Of a stretch of DNA of 21,554 nucleotides, positions 1 through 6,977 are shown piece after piece. Position numbers and translations under genes: made by a program. The DNA comes from Gallionella sp. UBA4737 (GTDB taxonomy: Bacteria > Pseudomonadota > Gammaproteobacteria > Burkholderiales > Gallionellaceae): the NCBI GenBank assembly GCA_002403995.1, contig DHIV01000096.1, positions 1 through 21,554 of the forward strand, written 5' to 3'. Every line of letters starts with the position of its first letter. The stretch's first letter is position 1. The notes below the pieces were generated by a model. The model searched no databases, was not told the origin of the DNA, and saw nothing but the letters and a program-made list of their open reading frames with translations.

Positions 1-1453
1 ATTCCAGCAGCGCGGTGTTGAGCGACTCGATGGATTCCATGTCCATGTGGTTGGTCGGCTCGTCCATCAGCAGCACGTTGTTCCTTTGCAGCATCAGCTT
101 GCCGAACAGCATGCGACCTTTCTCGCCGCCGGACAGCACTTTCACGCGTTTCTTCGCATCGTCGCCGGAGAACAACAGGCGCCCCAGCGTGGCGCGCACG
201 GTCTGGTCGTCATCGTTCGGGCCGCGCCAATAGGTCATCCAGTCGGTCATGCTTTTGTCCTCGGCAAAGTCGGCGGTGTGGTCCTGCGCGTAGTAACCGA
301 TCTTGGCCTTGTCGGTCCACTTGATGGTGCCGGTGTCGGGTTGCAGATCGCCCGCCAGGCAGCGCAACAGCGTGGTCTTGCCGATACCGTTCGGGCCGAT
401 GATGGCGACCTTCTCGCCCGCATCGATGCGGAAGTTCACGTTGGAAAACAGCACTTTGTCGAAACCCTTCGCCATCTTCTGCACTTCCACCGCGGTGCGA
501 TGCAGTTTTTCGCGCTCGTCGTATTCAAAGCGGATGAACGGGTACTGGCGGCTGGACGGCTTGATGTCCTCGATCTTGATCTTGTCGATCTGGCGCGCAC
601 GAGAGGTGGCCTGCTTGGCCTTGGAGGCATTCGCCGAGAAGCGCGCGACAAAGGCTTTCAGCTCGGCGACTTTTTCCTTGGCCTTGGCATTGTCCGACGA
701 TTGCTGCTCGCGCGCCTGCGTGGCGGCCAGCATGTATTCGTCGTAGGTGCCGGGGTAGGTGGTGATCTTGCCGTAGTCCAGATCCGACATGTGTGTGCAC
801 ACGCTGTTCAGGAAGTGGCGGTCATGCGAGATGATGACCATCGTGCAGTTGCGCGCGTTGAGGATATTTTCCAGCCAGCGTATCGTGTTGATGTCGAGGT
901 TGTTGGTTGGCTCGTCGAGCAGCAGGATGTCCGGGTTGGAGAACAACGCCTGCGCCAGCAGCACGCGCAGCTTGAAACCGGGCGCGACCGCACTCATCGG
1001 GCCATGGTGCAACTCGATCGGAATGCCCACGCCGAGCAACAATTCCCCGGCACGCGGTTCGGCGGTGTAACCGTCGAATTCGGCAAACTCCGCTTCCAGA
1101 TCGGCGGCGCGCATGTAGTCTTCTTCGCTGGCATCCGGGTTGGCGTAGATCGCGTCGCGCTCCGACATGGCCGCCCACATTTCGGCATGGCCCATCATCA
1201 CCACGTCCAGCACGCGCATGTCCTCGAAGGCGAACTGATCCTGGCGCAACTTGCCGAGACGTTCATTCTTGTCGATCATCACATTGCCCGAACTCGGTTC
1301 CAGATCGCCGCCGAGGATCTTCATGAAGGTGGATTTGCCGCAGCCGTTCGCGCCGATCAACCCGTAACGGTTGCCGTCTCCGAATTTGACGGAGACGTTT
1401 TCAAACAAGGGCTTGGCCCCGAACTGCATGGTGATATTTGCGGTGGAAAGCAT
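1..1453 (-). CDS. ybiT: ABC-F family ATPase, YbiT type (3' end beyond window)
   Basis: Soluble twin-ATPase protein of the ABC-F family. These proteins act on the ribosome rather than in membranes; the exact role of YbiT is not settled. The frame reads from ATG at 1453 down to the window edge, about 484 codons of the roughly 530 usual for YbiT. Seen: Walker A of domain 1 (GANGCGKS, residues 34-41), Walker B LLLDEPTNN near 1.0 kb, the linker rich in charged residues between the domains (SANASKASQATSRARQ), and a second Walker A (GPNGIGKT, near residue 350) with LSGGEKGRML and LLMDEPTNH close to the edge. The domain 1 signature is degenerate (VAPGFKLRVLLAQ), as in E. coli YbiT, and the N-terminus MLSTANITMQFG matches that subfamily rather than EttA, Uup or YheS. 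It is monocistronic as far as visible. The family call is strong; the last ~45 residues are not in the window. Confidence 0.95.
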   Translation of the reverse strand, partial: MLSTANITMQFGAKPLFENVSVKFGDGNRYGLIGANGCGKSTFMKILGGDLEPSSGNVMIDKNERLGKLRQDQFAFEDMRVLDVVMMGHAEMWAAMSERDAIYANPDASEEDYMRAADLEAEFAEFDGYTAEPRAGELLLGVGIPIELHHGPMSAVAPGFKLRVLLAQALFSNPDILLLDEPTNNLDINTIRWLENILNARNCTMVIISHDRHFLNSVCTHMSDLDYGKITTYPGTYDEYMLAATQAREQQSSDNAKAKEKVAELKAFVARFSANASKAKQATSRARQIDKIKIEDIKPSSRQYPFIRFEYDEREKLHRTAVEVQKMAKGFDKVLFSNVNFRIDAGEKVAIIGPNGIGKTTLLRCLAGDLQPDTGTIKWTDKAKIGYYAQDHTADFAEDKSMTDWMTYWRGPNDDDQTVRATLGRLLFSGDDAKKRVKVLSGGEKGRMLFGKLMLQRNNVLLMDEPTNHMDMESIESLNTALLE

Positions 1454-2121
1454 GAAAAAACCGGTTTCTGAAAATTTTGGAGCGCGATTTTAACACCGCG
1501 CGGCATTATTACCCGGCATATTGACACTTTCAGTCCGAGCAGGGAGACTGCGGCGCGAAATTGTGGCAAACAGGGGCTGGAAGGAATACTTTGCTGACAA
1601 TCGGTTTGATCTGCGTATGATGCTGGGCGGCGAAAAGCGAAGTGTATCGCACCAAAGGCGGCAATTTCCCAAGCTCTTGCCAGCTTGAATAATTGATACT
1701 GCCAATGACTGAACTGCCGGAAACCATAGCAGTCAAACGTTCCGAGGATTTGGGGTGGATATATTTTTCGTAGAGGAAGGCGCATTACAATGCAACGGGA
1801 TGGACAGAACGCACCCTGTTTTTCATCCACAAGATACTTACAAGGTTCATGGATAAGGTAGACAATAAGTGAAAATGCAAATATGTGATTTTGTCGCGCG
1901 GCAAAGAAATATGGACATGAGAGCCGGGAATGATCGCCGCAAAGCAAACCCGTTCGGAACGAATGGGCCGTGGCTGACTATGGGCAAGATGGGCGGACTG
2001 GTTCTTACCGAACGCAGAAAAACCATGGATAGGCGAGCGGACAAACAAAAAGGTTGAGTATTTATTATCGCCGGACCGGTTGGCTGCAGGCATTTTCCAT
2101 CATTTGTAAATTGAGAACATC
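1454..2121. other. Long gene-poor stretch, possibly decayed coding DNA
   Basis: About 670 bp separate the ybiT start from the next convincing gene. It should contain the ybiT promoter (minus strand), but I see no strong -35/-10 pair. No frame has a good start, RBS and family resemblance. A plus-strand frame ending at the TAA at 1854-1856 reads FFVEEGALQCN around 1764-1796, which recalls the beta-roll of cyclic-nucleotide-binding regulators. It lacks the phosphate-binding cassette and a start, so at most it is a relic. A small doubtful ORF at 1869-2057 is listed separately. The rest shows no RNA, repeat or terminator I can support. Confidence 0.4.
1869..2057 (+). CDS. Doubtful small hypothetical protein, 62 aa
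   Basis: The frame starts at GTG 1869 with an AAGG at about 1855-1858 as a possible weak ribosome site, and ends at TGA 2055-2057. The product would be strongly basic. Its tail carries repeated Arg-Arg pairs (NDRRK, ERRKTMDRR), a pattern seen in linkers of some PilZ and signalling proteins and also in random translations of this kind of DNA. There is no signal peptide, membrane segment or recognisable domain. It lies 65 bp upstream of the duplicated membrane protein gene on the same strand, so it could share a transcript. I do not recognise it, and chance is a real alternative. Confidence 0.2.
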   Translation: MKMQICDFVARQRNMDMRAGNDRRKANPFGTNGPWLTMGKMGGLVLTERRKTMDRRADKQKG

Positions 2122-2694
2122 TTGAACCTGAAACAAAAAATCGCATTAGGGTTGGGGGCGGCCAATCTTGCATTGCTATGGCTGTTCCCGCCATTCGATT
2201 CCTTTTCATCCACCGATACCAAAGCGCTCATTTTTGCAGGCTTTCATTTCAGATTTGCTCGCGCAGTCAATGAAGTGATCAATGGCGATGTGTTGTTTCT
2301 CGAAATCATGGTTTTGCTGGTGAATGTCGGGATCGCCTGGCTGTTGCTGCGCGATGTTAAAAATATCACCGGTATGAAGGGGCGTATCAATTACCAGAAC
2401 GCCATACTGTTAGTGGTGGCGGCTAACCTGACGGTAATCATGCTGTTTCCTCCATTCCAGCTTTTCTATGCGGTCACAGGTGCGCTGCTGCCTAATTTCC
2501 AGGGGTTCTACTTCATTTTCATGGTGGATCCCATGCTCACCATTGTTACGCCGATACTTTATCTGGAGGTGATATTTGTGTTGTTCAACGGCGCAGTACT
2601 GTGGTTGTTATTTAACCGGGTCGATGAACGCGAACTTTCTCCGCAAGAAGCCGTGGAATTGATGCGCAAGCTGAGCGGCAGGCGGCAAGAATAA
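2122..2694 (+). CDS. Unknown membrane protein with two tandem homologous halves
   Basis: 190 aa from a TTG start. The upstream GAG in ttgagaac is a weak ribosome site, and no later Met would keep the first repeat. Unknown function, presumably inner membrane. The protein is an internal duplication. Residues 13-25 (AANLALLWLFPPF) match 100-112 (AANLTVIMLFPPF). FAGFHFRF (38-45) matches FQGFYFIF (126-133). The second hydrophobic helix of each half (59-79 and 147-167) also aligns, each starting with a (Y/F)LE and ending in an Arg-Val. The offset is 87-88 residues throughout. Each unit thus has two membrane helices, giving four in total, linked by a basic loop near 78-90, with a charged cytoplasmic-looking tail after 168. 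The next gene, a cytochrome c, is 247 bp away, so shared function is not implied. Confidence 0.8.
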   Translation: MNLKQKIALGLGAANLALLWLFPPFDSFSSTDTKALIFAGFHFRFARAVNEVINGDVLFLEIMVLLVNVGIAWLLLRDVKNITGMKGRINYQNAILLVVAANLTVIMLFPPFQLFYAVTGALLPNFQGFYFIFMVDPMLTIVTPILYLEVIFVLFNGAVLWLLFNRVDERELSPQEAVELMRKLSGRRQE

Positions 2695-2941
2695 TATCGA
2701 GAGTCATTGAAAAGAGTGCGCGCGAATATAGCCGGAGGCAGCGATGCTGCATCAGGCGAAAATCCCTGAAGGTCCGATTAATATGTAACCGGACTACCGC
2801 TGCCCAGTTGCCGGATCTTCCCTTTCCAGGGCATTGTTATTGCATGATGAGGGGTATAGAATCGCGTGCGAACGGGTAACCCGATCCTGAGTTTATTCTT
2901 AACTTTGGCGGTACCGTATTCGAATCATTAATGGAGGAATC

Positions 2942-3265
2942 ATGAAGTCTATTATCGCAAGCATAGCAGCAGCAGGATTGATGGCTGCAGGCAGCGCAAT
3001 GGCAACCGACATGCCGGATCTGGCTAAAAAGAACGGCTGTGCCGCTTGTCACTCGATTGAAAAGAAGATAGTTGGCCCGGCGTGGATGGACGTTGCCAAA
3101 AAATACAAAGGCGATGCGGGAGCCGAAGCCATGCTGATCGCTAAAGTATCCAAGGGAGGCAGCGGCGTGTGGGGCAAAGTGCCTATGCCTGCTATCGATG
3201 CATCCGGCAAGAAGCAGGATGACATCAAGCAATTGGTTCAATTTATTCTGGCCCTGGCCAAGTAG
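2942..3265 (+). CDS. Periplasmic monoheme cytochrome c (c551/c552 class I)
   Basis: Small soluble electron carrier of the periplasm, 107 aa. ATG 2942 follows a good ribosome site (GGAGG, about 2933-2937). A Sec signal peptide covers residues 1-20 (hydrophobic core, ending AMA), leaving a mature protein of about 87 residues, normal for class I c551/c552. The heme-binding motif CAACH is at residues 33-37 and the distal Met ligand is probably in KVPMPA near residue 81. GPAW and the C-terminal helix (IKQLVQFILAL) are typical of the family. It has its own terminator immediately downstream, so it is a single-gene unit. Likely partners are a terminal oxidase, a cytochrome c peroxidase or an iron-oxidation chain, but the sequence does not say which. 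Confidence 0.93.
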   Translation: MKSIIASIAAAGLMAAGSAMATDMPDLAKKNGCAACHSIEKKIVGPAWMDVAKKYKGDAGAEAMLIAKVSKGGSGVWGKVPMPAIDASGKKQDDIKQLVQFILALAK

Positions 3266-3283
3266 ACGGGCAGCAGATTCCGC

Positions 3284-3309
3284 AAAGGCCGGCGCAAGCC
3301 GGCTTTTTT
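3284..3309 (+). terminator. Intrinsic terminator after the cytochrome c gene
   Basis: Perfect 6-bp GC stem GCCGGC (3288-3293) and GCCGGC (3298-3303) with a GCAA tetraloop, preceded by AAAG and followed by six T. It lies 19 bp past the cytochrome stop codon. Confidence 0.9.
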
Positions 3310-3543
3310 GCATCCAGAATTTTGCTGCCATGGAATTCAAGGGCGCCCGCTGTTACCCGAACGGAATGACATCCTGCGGCGGTGTGAACTTTACACGCCG
3401 GCCGCAGGCGAAGTTCGATTCTGCCAGTTCAGGTGCTGGCTTGCGCGCAGCCTGGGCCCATTGCATGGATAAAAAGTCGCGGATTTATCCGGAGGCAGCA
3501 GCTATCGGCTAGAATGTGCCGGGTCAATTATTCGCAGGGCATT

Positions 3544-4842
3544 ATGGTTCCTCATCTCACCACCGCAATGACCGGCCCGCTGCATGATCTGGAGCGGCGT
3601 TTCCTGACGGCCATGCCGACCATCGAGCATTGGTTGCGAACGAAGTGGCTGGAACATGCCGTGCCGTTTTACGCCTCGGTGGATTTGCGCAACAGCGGTT
3701 TCAAGCTGGCGCCGGTGGATACCAATCTGTTCCCGGGCGGTTTCAATAATCTCAATCCCGATTTTCTGCCGCTGTGCGTGCAAGCCATGCAAAGCGCGGT
3801 GGAGAAGATCTGCCCGGAAGCGCGCGGTGTATTGCTGATACCGGAGAACCATACACGCAATATGTTTTACCTGCAGAATGTGGCGCAGATCGTGATGATT
3901 CTCAAGCAGGCAGGCATGCGCGTACGCATCGGCAGTCTGTTGCCGGAGATCACCTCAGCCACGCAGATCCAATTGCCCAACGGCAGTTCGCTGACGCTGG
4001 AACCTCTGGTGCGGCGTGCCAACCGGCTGGGTCTGGCGGATTTCGACCCGTGTGTGGTGTTGCTCAACAATGACTTGTCAGCAGGTGCGCCGGACATACT
4101 GAAAAATCTCGAGCAGTCGGTTTTTCCGCCACTTTCGGTAGGCTGGTATACGCGGCGCAAGTCGCAGCATTTCACCTATTATGACCGCGTGGCGAATGAG
4201 TTTGCCGAGTTGCTTGGCATCGACCCGTGGCTGATCAACCCTTATTTTGCCACCTGCGATCAGGTCAATTTTCAGGAACGTGTCGGGGAAGAATGTCTTG
4301 CCGCTCAGGTGGATGTTGTGCTGCAAAAGATGCGAGCCAAATATGCCGAATATGGCGTAAAAAACGATCCTTTTGTCATCGTCAAAGCCGATGCGGGGAC
4401 TTACGGCATGGGAATCATGACAGTGAAGGATCCCAGCGAGATCATCGGCCTGAACCGCAAACAGCGCAACAAGATGGCCGTGGTGAAGGAAGGTTTGCAG
4501 GTGCATGATGTGCTGGTGCAGGAAGGTGTGTATACCTTTGAGCAGATCAACGAGGCGGTGGCCGAACCGGTGATCTACATGATCGATCACTATGTGGTCG
4601 GCGGGTTTTATCGTGTGCATACCACCCGGGGCGTGGACGAAAATCTCAACGCACCGGGGATGCATTTCATGCCGCTTGCCTTCGAGACCCACTGCACGCT
4701 GCCCAATCCGGATTGCGCGCCGGATGACACGCCCAACCGGTTTTATGCATACGGTGTAGTGGCGCGCTTGGCATTGCTGGCCGCAGCGCTGGAAATCGAG
4801 GCGGCAGAAAATCCTCCAGAAACCCCCCCAAAAAATCCATAG
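3544..4842 (+). CDS. gshA: Glutamate-cysteine ligase, proteobacterial iron-oxidiser type
   Basis: First step of glutathione synthesis: ATP-dependent joining of L-glutamate and L-cysteine in the cytoplasm. I chose ATG 3544 (432 aa) because similarity to the family starts there (LHDLERRFLTAMPTIEHW) and the upstream in-frame codons from 3433 do not look coding. A TAGAAT at 3510-3515 could be the -10 box. The sequence belongs to the GshA group first described from Acidithiobacillus and common in betaproteobacteria, which is unrelated in detail to E. coli GshA. Marker stretches are YASVDLRNSGFKLAPVDTNLFPGGFNNL near the N-terminus and the ATP-grasp-like IVKADAGTYGMGIMTV near residue 283. The last ~15 residues are Pro/Glu-rich and variable. 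The stop codon abuts the apbE start directly (TAG then ATG), so the two are translationally coupled. Confidence 0.93.
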   Translation: MVPHLTTAMTGPLHDLERRFLTAMPTIEHWLRTKWLEHAVPFYASVDLRNSGFKLAPVDTNLFPGGFNNLNPDFLPLCVQAMQSAVEKICPEARGVLLIPENHTRNMFYLQNVAQIVMILKQAGMRVRIGSLLPEITSATQIQLPNGSSLTLEPLVRRANRLGLADFDPCVVLLNNDLSAGAPDILKNLEQSVFPPLSVGWYTRRKSQHFTYYDRVANEFAELLGIDPWLINPYFATCDQVNFQERVGEECLAAQVDVVLQKMRAKYAEYGVKNDPFVIVKADAGTYGMGIMTVKDPSEIIGLNRKQRNKMAVVKEGLQVHDVLVQEGVYTFEQINEAVAEPVIYMIDHYVVGGFYRVHTTRGVDENLNAPGMHFMPLAFETHCTLPNPDCAPDDTPNRFYAYGVVARLALLAAALEIEAAENPPETPPKNP

Positions 4843-5880
4843 ATGGCTGCGCTGATTCACCTCATCGCTATCGTTGCCGTTCTGCTACTTGCCGCTTGTG
4901 AAGGCAAGGAACCGCTTTATCAGGAGCAGGGCTATGTGTTTGGCACGCTGGTAGAGGTGAGCGTGTATGGCGAAACCGAGCCGCGCGCCAGGCAGGCGGT
5001 GAGTGAGGTGATGCATGAGTTTCAGCGGCTGCACGATATGTTGCATGCCTGGCAGCCAAGCGAGCTCAGCGAAATGAATGCGGCGTTCGCAAAGGGGGAA
5101 AGCGATGTCATTTCCGCAGAGCTCGTCGCGATACTGCAAGATGCCACGCAGCTTTCCCATCAATCGCAAGGCTTGTTCAACCCGGCTATCGGCGGACTGG
5201 TGCAGTTGTGGGGCTTTCACGCCGATGAATTCAAACCCGTGCAACCGGATGAAAAACTGATCGCGCAATGGGTTGCGGCCAATCCTCAGATGAGCGACAT
5301 CGCTATCGTGCACGGCAGGGCGGAAAGCAAAAATAAATCCGTGCAGGTGGATCTGGGCGGCTATGCCAAAGGCTATGCACTGGATCGCGCCGCCGAGTTG
5401 CTGCACAAACAGGGTATCAGCAACGCGCTGATCAACATCGGCGGCAATGTCCTGGCACTGGGCCAGCATGGCGATCGTCCGTGGCGCGTCGGTATCCAGC
5501 ATCCGCGCAAGTCCGGGGCGCTGGCGACATTGGATCTGCATGACGGAGAGGCCATCGGTACTTCGGGCGATTACCAGCGCTATTTCATGCTGGGCAATGT
5601 GCGCTATTGTCATCTGATCAACCCGCGCAGCGGTTATCCCATGCAGGGCGTGCAAGCGGTCACCATCCTGACCCGCGGCGCACGCGCCGGGGTATTGTCT
5701 GATGCGGATTCCAAGCCATTGTTCATCGCGGGAGCGCGAGGCTGGCGCGCTGCCGCCACGCAGATGGGATTGTCAGACGCGATGCTGGTGGACGGGCAAG
5801 GCAAAATCCATATTACAGCCGAACTGCAGAAACGGCTAGAATTCACCGACAAGAGCATACATCCGGAGGTCGATCCGTGA
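4843..5880 (+). CDS. apbE: FAD:protein FMN transferase, lipoprotein
   Basis: Transfers FMN from FAD to a Thr/Ser of periplasmic-side flavoproteins, for example NqrB/C- or RnfD/G-type subunits. 345 aa, normal for ApbE. The N-terminus is a lipoprotein signal with lipobox LAAC (lipidated Cys19), so the enzyme is membrane-anchored in the periplasm. Family motifs in order: YVFGTLVEVSV (31-41), NPAIGGLVQLWGF (113-125), DLGGYAKGYALD (170-181), NIGGN (198-202), GTSGDYQRYF (239-248) and HLINPRSGYP (257-266). The last metal-binding motif reads SDADSK (286-291), where the family usually has ADxLxT: the Asp is kept, the Thr is Lys. Start ATG 4843 follows the gshA stop with no gap. The 3' end carries GGAGG and overlaps the next start (GTGA). 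Its flavoprotein client is not in the window. Confidence 0.93.
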   Translation: MAALIHLIAIVAVLLLAACEGKEPLYQEQGYVFGTLVEVSVYGETEPRARQAVSEVMHEFQRLHDMLHAWQPSELSEMNAAFAKGESDVISAELVAILQDATQLSHQSQGLFNPAIGGLVQLWGFHADEFKPVQPDEKLIAQWVAANPQMSDIAIVHGRAESKNKSVQVDLGGYAKGYALDRAAELLHKQGISNALINIGGNVLALGQHGDRPWRVGIQHPRKSGALATLDLHDGEAIGTSGDYQRYFMLGNVRYCHLINPRSGYPMQGVQAVTILTRGARAGVLSDADSKPLFIAGARGWRAAATQMGLSDAMLVDGQGKIHITAELQKRLEFTDKSIHPEVDP

Positions 5881-6110
5881 ATTATCCGGAGCCCATGCAG
5901 ACTCCTGAATAAGATATCGTCGAACAAAAGGTTCGGCGCGCGGCGGGCATCAACGCGTTGCGCAGGATCGGCACGATTGTCGCCGAGGAACAAAAAACTG
6001 ATGATCAGAAAGCAAAAGTATTGCGCTGGTTCGTCCGCTATGGCTGGATCATTTTGCCGCGCCGCATTGCTGGTGACATATGCCATGGGCTTGATATTAA
6101 AGAGGGGTGA
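5877..6110 (+). pseudogene. Broken small gene between apbE and the PTS (in-frame stop, probable frameshift)
   Basis: GTG at 5877 overlaps the apbE stop (GTGA) and has an excellent ribosome site (GGAGGT, 5865-5870), so translation should enter here. The frame gives only 11 residues (starting MNYPEPMQ) before TAA at 5910-5912. The same frame then runs open for 65 more codons to TGA 6108-6110, with normal-looking protein (DIVEQKVRRAAGINALRRIG, then KAKVLRWFVRYGWIIL). Around 6055-6064 a +1 shift would continue the hydrophobic stretch as AALLVTYAMGLILKRGDLW, which looks like the natural membrane helix. This suggests a small single-helix membrane protein of about 75-80 residues with two lesions. 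A sequencing error, or a functional truncated leader peptide coupling apbE to the PTS genes, are alternatives. I do not recognise the family. Confidence 0.6.
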
Positions 6111-6113
6111 TTT

Positions 6114-6500
6114 GTGGCCGGGATATTATTGGTGACGCACAACGGGCTGGGCGATAGTTTCGTCGATTGCGTCAGACATGTGCTGGGCGAAGTGCCGCCC
6201 AATCTTAAAGTGTTGTCGGTGCTGGCCGGTGACGATCCGCAACTGAAACTGGCCGAAGGAAAGGCGCTTATCAAACAGCTCGATACGGGCGGCGGCGTGC
6301 TGGTCCTGGCGGATGTGTTTGGCGCCACACCCAGCAATATCGGACGCCAATTGTGCCAGACCGAACATGTGTCAGGCGTGGCGGGGTTGAATCTGCCGAT
6401 GCTGCTGCGTGTGGTTTGCAGTCCTGGCAAGACTTTGCCGGAACTGGCGAAGATCGCCGTAGAAGGCGGGCGCGAGTGTATCGTCCAGATGGCGGGCTAA
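6114..6500 (+). CDS. PTS EIIA component, mannose/sorbose (EIIA-Man) family
   Basis: Phosphoacceptor domain of the phosphotransferase system, 128 aa, a single domain without fused EIIB. GTG 6114 is the start: AGAGGGG at 6101-6107 sits 6 bp upstream, and the N-terminus MAGILLVTHNGLG matches EIIA-Man, with the phosphorylated His at residue 9. The second active-site landmark LADVFGATPSN places the conserved Asp at 67, as in E. coli EIIA-Man. No EIIB, EIIC or EIID is present in the window. In betaproteobacteria this EIIA-HPr-EI set typically works with HPr kinase/phosphorylase as a regulatory relay rather than as a sugar importer. That role is inferred here from gene content. The stop codon is 1 bp from the HPr start. 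Confidence 0.93.
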   Translation: MAGILLVTHNGLGDSFVDCVRHVLGEVPPNLKVLSVLAGDDPQLKLAEGKALIKQLDTGGGVLVLADVFGATPSNIGRQLCQTEHVSGVAGLNLPMLLRVVCSPGKTLPELAKIAVEGGRECIVQMAG

Positions 6501-6501
6501 G

Positions 6502-6771
6502 ATGTTGCATCAAGAGGTGCTCATCATCAACAAACTCGGCCTGCATGCGCGTGCCTCGGCCAAGCTTACGCAGCTTGCATCCAGTTTCAAATGCGATGTG
6601 ATGATGTCGCGCAACAACCGCCGGGTAAATGCCAAAAGCATCATGGGCGTGATGATGCTCGCTGCTGCAAAGGGCATGACGATAAGCATCGAGACCAATG
6701 GCGTGGACGAGGCCGAGGCGATGCAGGCTTTGGTGAAATTGATAAACGATTACTTCGGAGAGGGCGAATGA
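6502..6771 (+). CDS. ptsH: Phosphocarrier protein HPr
   Basis: Small cytoplasmic phosphocarrier that takes phosphate from enzyme I and passes it to EIIA, 89 aa. Both regulatory sites are visible at canonical numbering: the catalytic His15 in LGLHARAS and the HPr-kinase target Ser46 in NAKSIMGVMML. A conserved Ser46 motif in a proteobacterium implies an HprK/P partner elsewhere in the genome. ATG 6502 lies 1 bp after the EIIA stop; its ribosome site is poor, so translation is probably coupled. The stop TGA overlaps a downstream ATG (ATGA at 6768-6771) of a doubtful ORF that fills the gap to ptsI. Confidence 0.96.
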   Translation: MLHQEVLIINKLGLHARASAKLTQLASSFKCDVMMSRNNRRVNAKSIMGVMMLAAAKGMTISIETNGVDEAEAMQALVKLINDYFGEGE

Positions 6772-6977
6772 TTTCCTTCAAGAACCGTCGCGAGCAGGTC
6801 AATATGCAAGGAGCCGCGCAGCGAGTGCCGAGACATACCATTTCGGCAGGCGAGGTGCGAGCGAGCACGCGATACCGCATAACCAGCCACTTGGTTGACG
6901 TTTTTGGGCGACCTAGTGGAATGGCTAGTAGTTCCATCAGATTGGCTGCGCAGCAGGGTATTGGGGGGAATCAATGA
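6768..6977 (+). CDS. Doubtful ORF filling the HPr-ptsI gap
   Basis: An open frame of 69 codons starts with an ATGA overlap at the HPr stop and ends with an ATGA overlap at the ptsI start, so it would be coupled at both ends. The translation (starting MISFKNRREQVNMQG) is Arg/Ser-rich with no domain, signal or membrane helix. Its second half is encoded by a structured repeat also found near 11.2 kb in non-coding DNA. I think it more likely that a repeat landed in the ptsH-ptsI gap and happens to be open than that this is a conserved protein. The frame could still keep ribosomes on the message and preserve coupling to ptsI. Confidence 0.25.
   Translation: MISFKNRREQVNMQGAAQRVPRHTISAGEVRASTRYRITSHLVDVFGRPSGMASSSIRLAAQQGIGGNQ
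6881..6940 (+). repeat. Structured repeat, copy A (ptsH-ptsI gap)
   Basis: Shares its layout with copies B and C at 11209-11314. AACCAG (6881-6886) is followed by an imperfect palindrome CACTTGGTTG (6888-6897) / CGACCTAGTG (6909-6918), 9 of 10 positions pairing with a T-T mismatch at the fifth. A second small hairpin follows, ATGG (6921-6924) / CCAT (6934-6937), around the loop CTAGTAGTT. The arms differ in sequence from copies B and C but still pair. Confidence 0.65.

Noticed and set aside
47..1471. 474-codon open frame on the plus strand
   Set aside because: It lies antisense to ybiT, is His/Gln/Val/Arg-rich with no domain, and mirrors the codon bias of the real gene.
2834..2860. TTGTTA...TATAGA promoter for the cytochrome gene
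   Set aside because: The spacer is only 15 bp and the -35 match is poor; not strong enough to list as a feature.
3350..3420. Hairpin GGCGGTGT / ACACGCC upstream of gshA
   Set aside because: Has a bulge and no T-run, no conserved partner, and no evidence for function.
3433..3543. 37-codon N-terminal extension of GshA
   Set aside because: Family similarity begins after the Met at 3544; the extension has no protein-like features and overlaps a likely promoter.
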